From NCBI RefSeq assembly GCF_000734965.1, contig NZ_JMTB01000043.1, forward strand, positions 62,001-126,000: DNA of 64,000 nt, read 5' to 3'. The position numbers were made by a program, and so were the translations under genes. Positions 8,657-19,895 of this stretch are shown one piece after another. The number at the start of each line of letters is the position of its first letter. Position 1 is the stretch's first letter. The DNA comes from Trabulsiella guamensis ATCC 49490. Its GTDB lineage: Bacteria; Pseudomonadota; Gammaproteobacteria; Enterobacterales; Enterobacteriaceae. The notes under the pieces were generated by a model. That model saw nothing but the letters and a program-made list of their open reading frames with translations, was not told the DNA's origin and searched no databases.

Positions 8657-10423
8657 ATGACTCAAACATTTATTCCCGGCAAAGATGCCGCGCTGGAAGA
8701 TTCCATCGCTCGCTTTCAGCAAAAACTGCTCGATCTGGGCTTTGATATCGAAGAGGCCTCGTGGCTGAATCCGGTACCGCACGTCTGGTCTGTGCACATT
8801 CGTGACAAAGAATGCGCCCTGTGTTTCACCAACGGCAAAGGGGCGACGAAAAAAGCCGCACTCGCATCCGCGCTCGGTGAATACTTCGAACGTCTTTCAA
8901 CTAACTATTTCTTTGCCGACTTCTGGCTGGGCGAAACCCTTGCCAACGGGCCTTTCGTTCATTACCCCAACGAAAAATGGTTCCCGTTGACCGACGATGA
9001 TGAGGTGCCGGAAGGTCTGCTGGACCCGCGTCTGCGCGCCTTTTACGATCCGGATAATCAGTTGACGGCCAGCATGCTGGTTGATCTGCAGTCGGGTAAC
9101 GACGCGCGCGGCATCTGCGCCCTGCCGTTCACCCGCCAGTCCGATAAGCAGACGATTTATATCCCGATGAATATTGTCGGTAATCTGTACGTCTCTAACG
9201 GTATGTCCGCAGGAAATACCGCCGATGAAGCACGAGTTCAGGGGTTGTCTGAAGTTTTCGAACGCCATATCAAAAACCGAATTATTGCGGAAAGCATCAG
9301 CCTGCCGGAAATCCCCAAAGAGGTGATGGCACGCTATCCGGGTGTGGTGGAAGCCATCAATAAACTGGAAGCGGAAGGATTCCCGATCTTTGCTTATGAT
9401 GGCTCGCTGGGTGGCAAATACCCGGTTATCTGCGTCGTACTGTTCAACCCGGCAAACGGTACTTGTTTCGCCTCGTTTGGCGCACATCCGGATTTTGGTG
9501 TTGCACTGGAACGTACTGTCACTGAACTGCTGCAGGGCCGCAGCCTGAAAGATCTCGACGTCTTCACGCCGCCAACCTTTGATGATGAAGAAGTCGCGGA
9601 ACACGCCAACCTGGAAACACACTTCATCGATTCCAGCGGTCTGATCTCCTGGGATATGTTTAAACAGGATGCCGACTACCCGTTCGTTGACTGGAACTTC
9701 TCGGGTACAACACAGGAAGAGTTCGCCACGCTGATGGCTATTTTCCAGGCCGAAGATAAAGACGTGTATATCGCTGATTACGAACATCTGGGCGTTTATG
9801 CCTGCCGCATTCTGGTGCCAGGCATGTCTGATATCTATCCGGCAGAAGATCTGTGGCTGGCGAACAACAATATGGGCAGTCATCTGCGTGAAACCCTGCT
9901 GGCACTGCCTGGCAGTGAGTGGGAAAAAGAAGAATACCTGGCGTTGATTGAACAACTTGATGAAGAAGGTCACGACGACTTCACTCGCGTTCGTGAACTG
10001 CTCGGTCTGGCGACTGGTAAAGACAACGGCTGGTACACGCTGCGCATCGGCGAGCTGAAAGCAATGCTGGCACTGGCAGGCGGCGACCTGGAACAGGCGC
10101 TGATCTGGACTGAGTGGACGATGGAATTCAACGCCTCCATCTTTAGCCCTGAACGGGCGAATTACTACCGTTGCCTGCAAACCCTGCTGTTGCTGGCACA
10201 GGAAGAAGAACGTCAGCCGCTGCAGTACCTGAATGCCTTTGTACGGATGTATGGCGCAGATGCGGTAGAAGCGGCCAGCGCAGCGTTGAGTGGCGAAGCT
10301 CCCTTCTATGGTTTACAGCCGGTTGATGGCGATCTGCATGCCTTCCCGGCACATCAGACATTGCTGCATGCCTATGAGAAACTTCAGCGTGCCAAAGCTG
10401 CCTGGTGGGCTAAAGAGCATTAA
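8657..10423 (+). CDS. ycaO: YcaO, ATP-dependent cyclodehydratase-like protein for RimO-dependent S12 modification
   Basis: This 588-residue protein is very close to E. coli YcaO (586). The N-terminal YcaO domain (about residues 50-400) contains the ATP-binding glutamates, including ALASALGEYFERLS and VQGLSEVFERHIKNR. A helical TPR-like C-terminal region follows. E. coli YcaO promotes beta-methylthiolation of ribosomal protein S12 with RimO; related proteins make azoline rings in peptides. No precursor peptide or partner maturase is seen nearby, so the housekeeping role is more likely. The ATG at 8657 (MTQTFIPG) matches E. coli; an in-frame ATG at 8648 is less likely. Confidence 0.95.
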   Translation: MTQTFIPGKDAALEDSIARFQQKLLDLGFDIEEASWLNPVPHVWSVHIRDKECALCFTNGKGATKKAALASALGEYFERLSTNYFFADFWLGETLANGPFVHYPNEKWFPLTDDDEVPEGLLDPRLRAFYDPDNQLTASMLVDLQSGNDARGICALPFTRQSDKQTIYIPMNIVGNLYVSNGMSAGNTADEARVQGLSEVFERHIKNRIIAESISLPEIPKEVMARYPGVVEAINKLEAEGFPIFAYDGSLGGKYPVICVVLFNPANGTCFASFGAHPDFGVALERTVTELLQGRSLKDLDVFTPPTFDDEEVAEHANLETHFIDSSGLISWDMFKQDADYPFVDWNFSGTTQEEFATLMAIFQAEDKDVYIADYEHLGVYACRILVPGMSDIYPAEDLWLANNNMGSHLRETLLALPGSEWEKEEYLALIEQLDEEGHDDFTRVRELLGLATGKDNGWYTLRIGELKAMLALAGGDLEQALIWTEWTMEFNASIFSPERANYYRCLQTLLLLAQEEERQPLQYLNAFVRMYGADAVEAASAALSGEAPFYGLQPVDGDLHAFPAHQTLLHAYEKLQRAKAAWWAKEH

Positions 10424-10470
10424 AAAGATGCGTTATTGGTAGGCGTAGCGATTTCTCTGCTATATATTAC

Positions 10471-10500
10471 GGGGCCTGGTTAAAGGCCCCATTTTTATTT
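10471..10500 (+). terminator. Rho-independent terminator of ycaO
   Basis: The stem GGGGCC/GGCCCC with an eight-base loop is followed by ATTTTTATTTT, 48 bases past the ycaO stop. Confidence 0.75.
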
Positions 10501-10619
10501 TCAGGCTTATTATTATAAATGTGATAATAAAGTTAAATGCGGGTGAAATATATTTTTATCGCATCGTCTTTATTGTTAAATAAAATGAAATTTACCGCAT
10601 TTTAATTAACCGTTTCAGC

Positions 10620-10629
10620 AAGGAGGTGA
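10620..10629 (+). other. Orphan perfect Shine-Dalgarno sequence in the focA leader
   Basis: AAGGAGGTGA is complementary to ten bases of the 16S rRNA tail, but no ATG, GTG or TTG follows at a useful distance. The only in-frame GTG overlaps the motif itself. Confidence 0.35.
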
Positions 10630-10746
10630 AGAAAAATTCAACTCTATTTGTAATTTTTAAAATTTATTTTTCTTTGGATAATCAAACAGTTACGCCGTAT
10701 TTGCTGGAAATCCATGCGTTTTACGGGCCTATAAGCCAGGCGAGAT

Positions 10747-10760
10747 ATGATCTACATCAA
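10747..10760 (+). promoter_or_regulatory. FNR-type half-palindromic site upstream of focA
   Basis: ATGATCTACATCAA differs at one position from the FNR consensus TTGAT-N4-ATCAA. With the TAGTAT at 10783-10788 as -10, the start point would be near 10795 and the site would be centred at about -41.5, the class II FNR position known for the E. coli focA-pfl promoter. A TATAAT at 10770-10775 is an alternative -10. Confidence 0.5.
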
Positions 10761-10820
10761 ATTCTCTTCTATAATGCTTTGTTAGTATCTCGTCGCCGAC
10801 TTAATAAAGAGAGAGTTAGT

Positions 10821-11681
10821 GTGAAAGCTGACAACCCTTTTGATCTATTACTTCCTGCAGCAATGGCGAAAGTCGCTGAAGAAGCAGGTGTCTATAAAGC
10901 CACCAAACATCCGCTGAAAACCCTTTATCTGGCAATTACTGCGGGCGTATTCATCTCCATTGCGTTTGTCTTTTATATCACCGCGACGACTGGCACCGCC
11001 ACGATGCCCTTTGGCATGGCCAAACTGATTGGGGGTATTTGCTTTTCACTCGGCCTGATTCTTTGCGTCATCTGCGGCGCTGATCTCTTCACCTCAACGG
11101 TGCTTATCGTTGTTGCAAAAGCAAGCGGAAAGATCACCTGGGGCCAACTGGCACTCAACTGGCTCAACGTTTATGTTGGTAATCTGATTGGCTGCCTGCT
11201 CTTTGTTCTGTTGATGTGGTTGTCCGGTGAATATATGGTCGCCAATGGCGGCTGGGGACTCAACGTTCTGCAAACCGCCGACCACAAAATGCACCATACT
11301 TTTATTGAAGCCGTTTGCCTGGGTATCCTGGCCAACCTGATGGTTTGCCTCGCGGTCTGGATGAGCTATTCCGGTCGCAGCCTGATGGATAAAGCCATGA
11401 TTATGGTATTGCCCGTGGCGATGTTTGTTGCCAGCGGTTTCGAGCACAGCATTGCAAATATGTTTATGATCCCGATGGCTATCGTGATCAAACACTTTGG
11501 AAGCCCGGAGTTCTGGACCGCCATCGGTTCAACTCCTGACAGTTTTTCTCACCTGACTGTTATAAACTTCATCACTGATAACCTGATTCCGGTGACTATC
11601 GGTAACATTATTGGCGGGGGTTTGTTAGTCGGGTTGACATACTGGGTCATTTACCTGCGTGGTGACGATCATCATTGCTGA
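10821..11681 (+). CDS. focA: Formate channel FocA
   Basis: This 286-residue FNT-family pentameric inner-membrane channel exports and re-imports formate during mixed-acid fermentation. Six hydrophobic segments are visible. The segment GFEHSIANMFMIP near residue 207 carries the conserved pore histidine. The start is GTG at 10821 with AGAGAG upstream and MKADNPFDLLLP as in E. coli; the family length (285) supports this over the longer open frame from 10626. It is 51 bases upstream of pflB, the conserved focA-pflB operon. Confidence 0.96.
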   Translation: MKADNPFDLLLPAAMAKVAEEAGVYKATKHPLKTLYLAITAGVFISIAFVFYITATTGTATMPFGMAKLIGGICFSLGLILCVICGADLFTSTVLIVVAKASGKITWGQLALNWLNVYVGNLIGCLLFVLLMWLSGEYMVANGGWGLNVLQTADHKMHHTFIEAVCLGILANLMVCLAVWMSYSGRSLMDKAMIMVLPVAMFVASGFEHSIANMFMIPMAIVIKHFGSPEFWTAIGSTPDSFSHLTVINFITDNLIPVTIGNIIGGGLLVGLTYWVIYLRGDDHHC

Positions 11682-11732
11682 TGGTTTTCTCAGGCAGTAA
11701 ATAAAAAATCCACTTAAGAAGGTAGGTGTTAC

Positions 11733-14015
11733 ATGTCCGAGCTTAATGAAAAGTTAGCCACTGCGTGGGAAGGTTTCGCGAAAGGTGAATGGCAGAATGC
11801 CGTTAACGTCCGTGACTTTATCCAGAAAAACTACACCCCATATGAAGGTGATGAATCCTTCCTGGCCGGTGCCACCGACGCGACCACTAAACTGTGGGAC
11901 AGCGTGATGGAAGGCGTTAAACTGGAAAACCGCACTCACGCGCCAGTTGATTTTGACACCTCTGTTGCTTCCACCATTACTTCTCACGACGCGGGTTACA
12001 TCAACAAAGCGCTGGAGAAAATTGTTGGTCTGCAAACTGAAGCTCCACTGAAACGTGCAATCATCCCGTTCGGTGGTATCAAAATGGTTGAAGGTTCCTG
12101 CAAAGCGTACAACCGCGAACTGGACCCGATGCTGAAAAAAATCTTCACCGAATACCGCAAAACCCATAACCAGGGTGTATTCGATGTTTATACCAAAGAC
12201 ATCCTGAACTGCCGTAAATCCGGTGTTCTGACTGGTCTGCCGGATGCTTACGGTCGTGGCCGTATCATCGGTGACTATCGTCGTATCGCGCTGTACGGCA
12301 TCGACTTCCTGATGAAAGACAAATACGCACAGTTCCTGTCTCTGCAGGACGAACTGGAAAGCGGTGAAAATCTGGAAGCGACTATCCGTCTGCGTGAAGA
12401 AATTGCTGAACAGCACCGTGCGCTGGGCCAGATCAAAGAAATGGCAGCGAAATACGGCTGCGATATCTCTGCACCAGCGACCAACGCTCAGGAAGCTATC
12501 CAGTGGACTTACTTCGGCTACCTGGCTGCCGTTAAGTCTCAGAACGGTGCGGCAATGTCCTTTGGCCGCGTGTCTACCTTCCTGGACGTGTTCATTGAAC
12601 GTGACCTGAAAGCAGGCAAAATCACTGAAAAAGACGCTCAGGAAATGATTGACCACCTGGTCATGAAACTGCGTATGGTTCGTTTCCTGCGTACTCCTGA
12701 ATATGATGAACTGTTCTCCGGCGACCCGATTTGGGCAACTGAATCTATCGGCGGTATGGGCGTTGACGGCCGTACGCTGGTCACCAAAAACAGCTTCCGT
12801 TTCCTGAACACCCTGTACACCATGGGGCCGTCTCCGGAGCCGAACATCACTGTTCTGTGGTCTGAAAAACTGCCGCTAAACTTCAAAAAATTCGCCGCAA
12901 AAGTGTCCATCGATACCTCTTCTCTGCAGTATGAGAACGATGACCTGATGCGTCCGGACTTCAACAACGACGACTACGCTATCGCATGCTGCGTAAGCCC
13001 GATGATCGTTGGTAAGCAAATGCAGTTCTTCGGTGCGCGCGCAAACCTCGCGAAAACCATGCTGTACGCTATCAACGGCGGCGTTGATGAAAAACTGAAA
13101 ATGCAGGTTGGTCCGAAATCTGAACCGATCAAAGGTGATGTCCTGAACTTCGACGAAGTGATGGAACGCATGGATCACTTCATGGACTGGCTGGCTAAAC
13201 AGTACGTCACTGCGCTGAACATCATTCACTACATGCATGACAAGTACAGCTACGAAGCCTCTCTGATGGCACTGCACGACCGTGACGTTATCCGCACCAT
13301 GGCGTGTGGTATCGCCGGTCTGTCTGTAGCGGCTGACTCCCTGTCTGCTATCAAATATGCGAAAGTTAAACCGATTCGTGACGAAGACGGTCTGGCTATC
13401 GACTTCGCTATCGAAGGCGAATACCCGCAGTTTGGTAACAACGATGCTCGCGTGGATGACCTGGCGGTTGACCTGGTAGAACGTTTCATGAAGAAAATTC
13501 AGAAACTGCATACCTACCGCAACGCTATTCCGACGCAGTCTGTTCTGACCATTACCTCTAACGTTGTGTATGGTAAGAAAACCGGTAACACCCCGGATGG
13601 CCGCCGCGCTGGCGCTCCGTTCGGACCGGGTGCTAACCCGATGCACGGCCGTGATCAGAAAGGTGCGGTTGCCTCTCTGACCTCTGTTGCAAAACTGCCG
13701 TTCGCTTACGCTAAAGATGGTATTTCTTACACCTTCTCTATCGTTCCGAACGCACTGGGTAAAGATGACGACGTTCGTAAAACCAACCTGGCTGGTCTGA
13801 TGGATGGTTACTTCCATCACGAAGCGTCCATCGAAGGTGGTCAGCACCTGAACGTGAACGTCATGAACCGTGAAATGCTGCTTGATGCGATGGAACACCC
13901 GGAAAAATATCCGCAGCTGACCATTCGTGTATCTGGTTACGCAGTACGTTTTAACTCCCTGACGAAAGAACAGCAGCAGGACGTTATCACTCGTACCTTC
14001 ACTCAGACCATGTAA
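11733..14015 (+). CDS. pflB: Formate C-acetyltransferase (pyruvate formate-lyase)
   Basis: This 760-residue glycyl-radical enzyme converts pyruvate and CoA to acetyl-CoA and formate in anaerobic cells. The catalytic cysteine pair is in IACCVSPM (Cys418-Cys419 in E. coli numbering), and the radical glycine is in RVSGYAVRF near the C-terminus (Gly734-735). A consensus AAGGTAGGTG ribosome site precedes the ATG. Its codons are strongly biased, as expected for an abundant protein. It follows focA and precedes its own activase gene, from which it is separated by a terminator. Confidence 0.98.
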   Translation: MSELNEKLATAWEGFAKGEWQNAVNVRDFIQKNYTPYEGDESFLAGATDATTKLWDSVMEGVKLENRTHAPVDFDTSVASTITSHDAGYINKALEKIVGLQTEAPLKRAIIPFGGIKMVEGSCKAYNRELDPMLKKIFTEYRKTHNQGVFDVYTKDILNCRKSGVLTGLPDAYGRGRIIGDYRRIALYGIDFLMKDKYAQFLSLQDELESGENLEATIRLREEIAEQHRALGQIKEMAAKYGCDISAPATNAQEAIQWTYFGYLAAVKSQNGAAMSFGRVSTFLDVFIERDLKAGKITEKDAQEMIDHLVMKLRMVRFLRTPEYDELFSGDPIWATESIGGMGVDGRTLVTKNSFRFLNTLYTMGPSPEPNITVLWSEKLPLNFKKFAAKVSIDTSSLQYENDDLMRPDFNNDDYAIACCVSPMIVGKQMQFFGARANLAKTMLYAINGGVDEKLKMQVGPKSEPIKGDVLNFDEVMERMDHFMDWLAKQYVTALNIIHYMHDKYSYEASLMALHDRDVIRTMACGIAGLSVAADSLSAIKYAKVKPIRDEDGLAIDFAIEGEYPQFGNNDARVDDLAVDLVERFMKKIQKLHTYRNAIPTQSVLTITSNVVYGKKTGNTPDGRRAGAPFGPGANPMHGRDQKGAVASLTSVAKLPFAYAKDGISYTFSIVPNALGKDDDVRKTNLAGLMDGYFHHEASIEGGQHLNVNVMNREMLLDAMEHPEKYPQLTIRVSGYAVRFNSLTKEQQQDVITRTFTQTM

Positions 14016-14054
14016 TCGGTTTTGACTGAAAACAGGTTTTAAAAAGAGTACAAT

Positions 14055-14083
14055 AAAGGCTCCACGCAAGTGGGGCCTTTTTA
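14055..14083 (+). terminator. Terminator after pflB
   Basis: AAAGGCTCCAC and GTGGGGCCTTT form a stem with a short loop, closed by one G-T pair and followed by TTTTAA, 39 bases past the pflB stop. Confidence 0.7.
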
Positions 14084-14218
14084 ACAACTCTCTCCTGCCC
14101 CAGCCTGCTTTGCCAGCCATCTATACTATGGGTATCTGTCAAAACAGACTTAACACAGCCGGTTTTGAGCTGTGAATACACTGGCCCTGGATGGGCCACA
14201 TCTGGAGAAAACACCGCA

Positions 14219-14959
14219 ATGTCAGTAACTGGTCGCATTCACTCCTTCGAATCCTGTGGCACTGTTGATGGCCCCGGCATCCGCTTTATCACCTTCTTTC
14301 AGGGCTGCCTGATGCGCTGCCTCTATTGTCACAATCGCGATACCTGGGATACCCATGGCGGTAAAGAAATCACCGTCGATGAATTGATGAAAGAGGTGGT
14401 AACCTATCGCCACTTTATGAATGCCTCCGGCGGCGGCGTAACAGCATCTGGCGGTGAAGCCATTTTGCAGGCCGAATTCGTGCGTGACTGGTTCCGTGCC
14501 TGTAAAAAAGAAGGCATCCATACCTGCCTCGACACCAACGGCTTTGTGCGCCGTTACGATCCGGTCATTGATGAACTACTGGAAGTGACCGATCTTGTAA
14601 TGCTTGACCTCAAACAGATGAATGATGAGATCCACCAGAATCTGGTGGGGGTATCCAACCATCGTACGCTCGATTTCGCGAAATACATTTCCGCCAAAGG
14701 GATAAATACCTGGATCCGCTACGTGGTCGTGCCGGGCTGGTCAGATGACGACGACTCCGCCCATCGACTCGGTGAATTTACCCGTGACATGGGCAACGTC
14801 GAAAAAATCGAACTGCTGCCGTATCACGAACTGGGTAAACACAAATGGGTGGCGATGGGTGAAGAGTATAAGCTGGATGGTGTCAAACCACCGAAGAAAG
14901 AGACCATGGAGCGCGTTAAGGGCATCCTGGAGCAGTATGGTCACAAAGTGATGTACTGA
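14219..14959 (+). CDS. pflA: Pyruvate formate-lyase 1-activating enzyme
   Basis: This 246-residue radical-SAM enzyme installs the glycyl radical on PflB. The [4Fe-4S] motif CLMRCLYC (Cys-x3-Cys-x2-Cys, residues 29-36) is intact and followed by [11 protein letters not shown]. The glycine-rich SAM segment [11 protein letters not shown] is present. The ATG at 14219 gives the E. coli N-terminus [12 protein letters not shown]; an upstream in-frame start at 14165 adds 18 unrelated residues. It lies about 200 bases beyond pflB after a terminator, so it probably has its own promoter. Confidence 0.97.
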   Translation: MSVTGRIHSFESCGTVDGPGIRFITFFQGCLMRCLYCHNRDTWDTHGGKEITVDELMKEVVTYRHFMNASGGGVTASGGEAILQAEFVRDWFRACKKEGIHTCLDTNGFVRRYDPVIDELLEVTDLVMLDLKQMNDEIHQNLVGVSNHRTLDFAKYISAKGINTWIRYVVVPGWSDDDDSAHRLGEFTRDMGNVEKIELLPYHELGKHKWVAMGEEYKLDGVKPPKKETMERVKGILEQYGHKVMY

Positions 14960-14972
14960 CACTATCAGAGCA

Positions 14973-15003
14973 GCAAAAAGCCCCGTCCTCCGGGGCTTTT
15001 TTA
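14973..15003. terminator. Bidirectional terminator between pflA and ycaD
   Basis: AAAAAGCCCC and GGGGCTTTTTT form a strong stem between the convergent genes pflA and ycaD, with T runs on both strands. Confidence 0.85.
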
Positions 15004-15005
15004 TA

Positions 15006-16154
15006 TCAGGCATGCGCCACTGGCGTCGGGTGATGCTCCACTTTGCGCAGCAGCATCAGTAGATAGATAAACGACACACCGGCAATCATGATGAACAGCA
15101 GATTATCGGAGTAGTTCTGCATCAGCATCGCCGTGAAAGTCGGCCCCAGAAGACTGCCGATGGTGTAGCTCAGCAACAGCGCCTGGTTCATCGCGACCAA
15201 CTGGTGATGCTGCACTTTTTCACAGGCCCAGGCCATCGCCACCGGGTAAAGCGTAAAGCCTGCAGCCCCCAGGATAAACAGCGCGGGCGCCATCGCTGCC
15301 TGACTGAGCATCGCGGCGCAACCAATAATAACAACAAAAACCTGCACCCGCAGCACCAGCAAACGGCCATAACGATCGGCAAGACGCCCTACCGGCCACT
15401 GGCCGACGATGCCCGCACTGACCATGACCGCCATCCAGAAGCCAATACCCGAATCGCTGACCCCTTTGTGGTTCAGCCACAACGGCATCAGGCCATACAG
15501 TGACCCCAGCACAATACCGGAAATCACGCAGCCATTGACACCCAGACGCGCACCGCGCAGTTTGAACATCGACCAGACATGGCTGGCTTCATGCTGTTCT
15601 TGTTGTTGATTCACAATACGGGTAAACAACAGCGGGAGAATGCCCGCCAGTGTCAGCGCCGCCGCCCAGGGCAGAGCACTCATCAGATCCGTCGGCAGCT
15701 TGCTGACCATCAGTTGACCCAGCGCGGTACCCACGTAATAGACCATCATATACGCTGCCAGCAGACGACCACGGTTGCGTGACGTCCCGCTGCTCATCAG
15801 CGCGCTTTCAACGACGACCCAGATCATGGCGCAACCGACACCGGCGATGAACCGCCAGCTCATCCAGCTCCAGAAACCGACCATGAAACCCAGTCCGACG
15901 CATCCAACAGCAAAAATCAGCGAGGCGAGATAGTAGCTACGGTTGAACCCCATGCGCTGGATCAATCGTCCCGTCAGCAAGGTGCCGACCAGATTACCGG
16001 TAAAATAGGATGAGCCCACCATTCCCACCTGCCAGGTAGGAAGATTTTCATGAGCGAGCCAGAGCGGAACGAGCGTATTTAATACTGCGATCGCCAGCGT
16101 CAACAACAGCAGGCCACAGAGCAATAACAGCACTGGCCGGGAATAGGTGGTCAT
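15006..16154 (-). CDS. ycaD: YcaD, major facilitator superfamily transporter
   Basis: This 382-residue protein has twelve predicted membrane helices and MFS features such as [13 protein letters not shown] in the loop after helix 8 (an A-motif-like segment with R, D and R). The length and the start [16 protein letters not shown] match E. coli YcaD. The substrate is not known. In E. coli several genes including dmsABC lie between ycaD and serS; here only 287 bp separate them. Confidence 0.92.
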   Translation of the reverse strand: MTTYSRPVLLLLCGLLLLTLAIAVLNTLVPLWLAHENLPTWQVGMVGSSYFTGNLVGTLLTGRLIQRMGFNRSYYLASLIFAVGCVGLGFMVGFWSWMSWRFIAGVGCAMIWVVVESALMSSGTSRNRGRLLAAYMMVYYVGTALGQLMVSKLPTDLMSALPWAAALTLAGILPLLFTRIVNQQQEQHEASHVWSMFKLRGARLGVNGCVISGIVLGSLYGLMPLWLNHKGVSDSGIGFWMAVMVSAGIVGQWPVGRLADRYGRLLVLRVQVFVVIIGCAAMLSQAAMAPALFILGAAGFTLYPVAMAWACEKVQHHQLVAMNQALLLSYTIGSLLGPTFTAMLMQNYSDNLLFIMIAGVSFIYLLMLLRKVEHHPTPVAHA

Positions 16155-16441
16155 GGATACAAAAAACCGTGAGCTAATTCATATTTCGTGCGCATCATGC
16201 CATTGCTGTAAACGTTGTCAATCCACCAGAATTCAGCAATGACGCGGTTTTCAGGGCATCGATTGATCTTTCTTATTCAATAATGCGAGGAGGGAATTAT
16301 TCTTCCGCTTATTCCATTGTTTTTCCTGGTTAATCAGGAAAAAGTGCGAAAAAGAACAGTCGAAAAATTTCATGGAAAGAAATACAGACAAAAACGCCAG
16401 CATCACAGGACGCTGGCGTTTTTCAGAGTCAGAAACCGGGT
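16155..16441. other. ycaD-serS gap (287 bp)
   Basis: This AT-rich gap contains the serS terminator at its right end and presumably the ycaD promoter. No gene or gene remnant is visible. In E. coli and Salmonella the dmsABC operon for DMSO reductase sits in this interval. Confidence 0.6.
16388..16424 (-). terminator. Terminator of serS
   Basis: AAAACGCCAGC and GCTGGCGTTTT form an eleven-base-pair stem with a ten-base loop, just past the serS stop on the minus strand. Confidence 0.82.
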
Positions 16442-19169
<2,728 letters not shown>

Positions 19170-19177
19170 ACTCGCCT

Positions 19178-19789
19178 CTACTTACGCTGATCGTCTACCG
19201 TCACGCCCTGCGGCGGGGTGAAAGTAAATTTAGACGCGTCAGTCACGCTGTTCTGCTGAGATTTCAGCTGATAGCTACTGCGCTGGTCATCCTGCTCGAC
19301 AGCACTGAACTGATGGATGGTGCCATCACGACTGACGTTGATAGTAAATTCCTTCAGATTACCGCTGTTGCCTTTTGGCGTCAGCAGGAAGTCATCGCCA
19401 TTTTGTTTAATGTTGTACTGCTGCCAGTCGCTGGACTGGTTACGGGCAATCAGCATGAATGGCGTATTGCTGGTGGCGTCTTTCAGCCAGGTCGCGGTCG
19501 CCTGTTCCACAAACGGGTTGTAGAACCACAGCGTTTTGCCATCAGAAACCAGAATGCTCTCGTCTGGCTGCGTCATATGCCAGTTGAACAGATTCGGCCG
19601 TTTTACCCATAAATCACCCTGACCTTCCTGCACCGCATTGCCGCTGCCATCGGTCACTTTCTGTGTGAAGCTGGCATGGAAACTGCTGACTTTATCCAGA
19701 CGGCTCTTGAGATCGCTGGCGGCATCCGCCCATACGCTGCTGGCAACCAGACCTGAAAGTAAGGCACAGGTAATAGCGAGTTTTTTCAT
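19178..19789 (-). CDS. lolA: Outer-membrane lipoprotein carrier protein LolA
   Basis: This 203-residue periplasmic chaperone accepts lipoproteins from LolCDE and passes them to LolB. A Sec signal peptide ([21 protein letters not shown], cleaved after Ala21) leaves a mature protein starting [20 protein letters not shown]. The hydrophobic-cavity fold is expected from homology. It lies between ftsK and rarA; the short gap to rarA indicates an operon. Confidence 0.97.
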   Translation of the reverse strand: MKKLAITCALLSGLVASSVWADAASDLKSRLDKVSSFHASFTQKVTDGSGNAVQEGQGDLWVKRPNLFNWHMTQPDESILVSDGKTLWFYNPFVEQATATWLKDATSNTPFMLIARNQSSDWQQYNIKQNGDDFLLTPKGNSGNLKEFTINVSRDGTIHQFSAVEQDDQRSSYQLKSQQNSVTDASKFTFTPPQGVTVDDQRK

Positions 19790-19895
19790 TATTCATCCTT
19801 AGTGTACGTCATGCTTCTGCCACCATTACAGGCTAATGCCCCACAGGGTGACAGAAGAAAATACTGATTTATGACTTATTTACTCATCTTTGCAA

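Larger units (their letters stand above)
10424..10820. other. ycaO-focA intergenic region (397 bp)
   Basis: This AT-rich leader holds the ycaO terminator (10471-10500), an unused perfect Shine-Dalgarno sequence (10620-10629) and an FNR-like site with promoter elements close to focA (10747-10795). An in-frame upstream extension of focA is open from 10626 but is unlike FocA and lacks good coding character, so I treat it as untranslated leader. No RNA gene is recognised. Confidence 0.6.

Noticed and set aside
8657-10423. ycaO considered as part of a thiazole/oxazole-modified peptide cluster.
   Set aside because: It matches the housekeeping E. coli YcaO, and no precursor peptide, dehydrogenase or export gene accompanies it (focA is the formate channel).
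10626-10820. N-terminal extension of FocA (65 extra residues).
   Set aside because: It is not similar to FocA, overlaps the promoter and FNR-like site, and the GTG at 10821 matches the family start.
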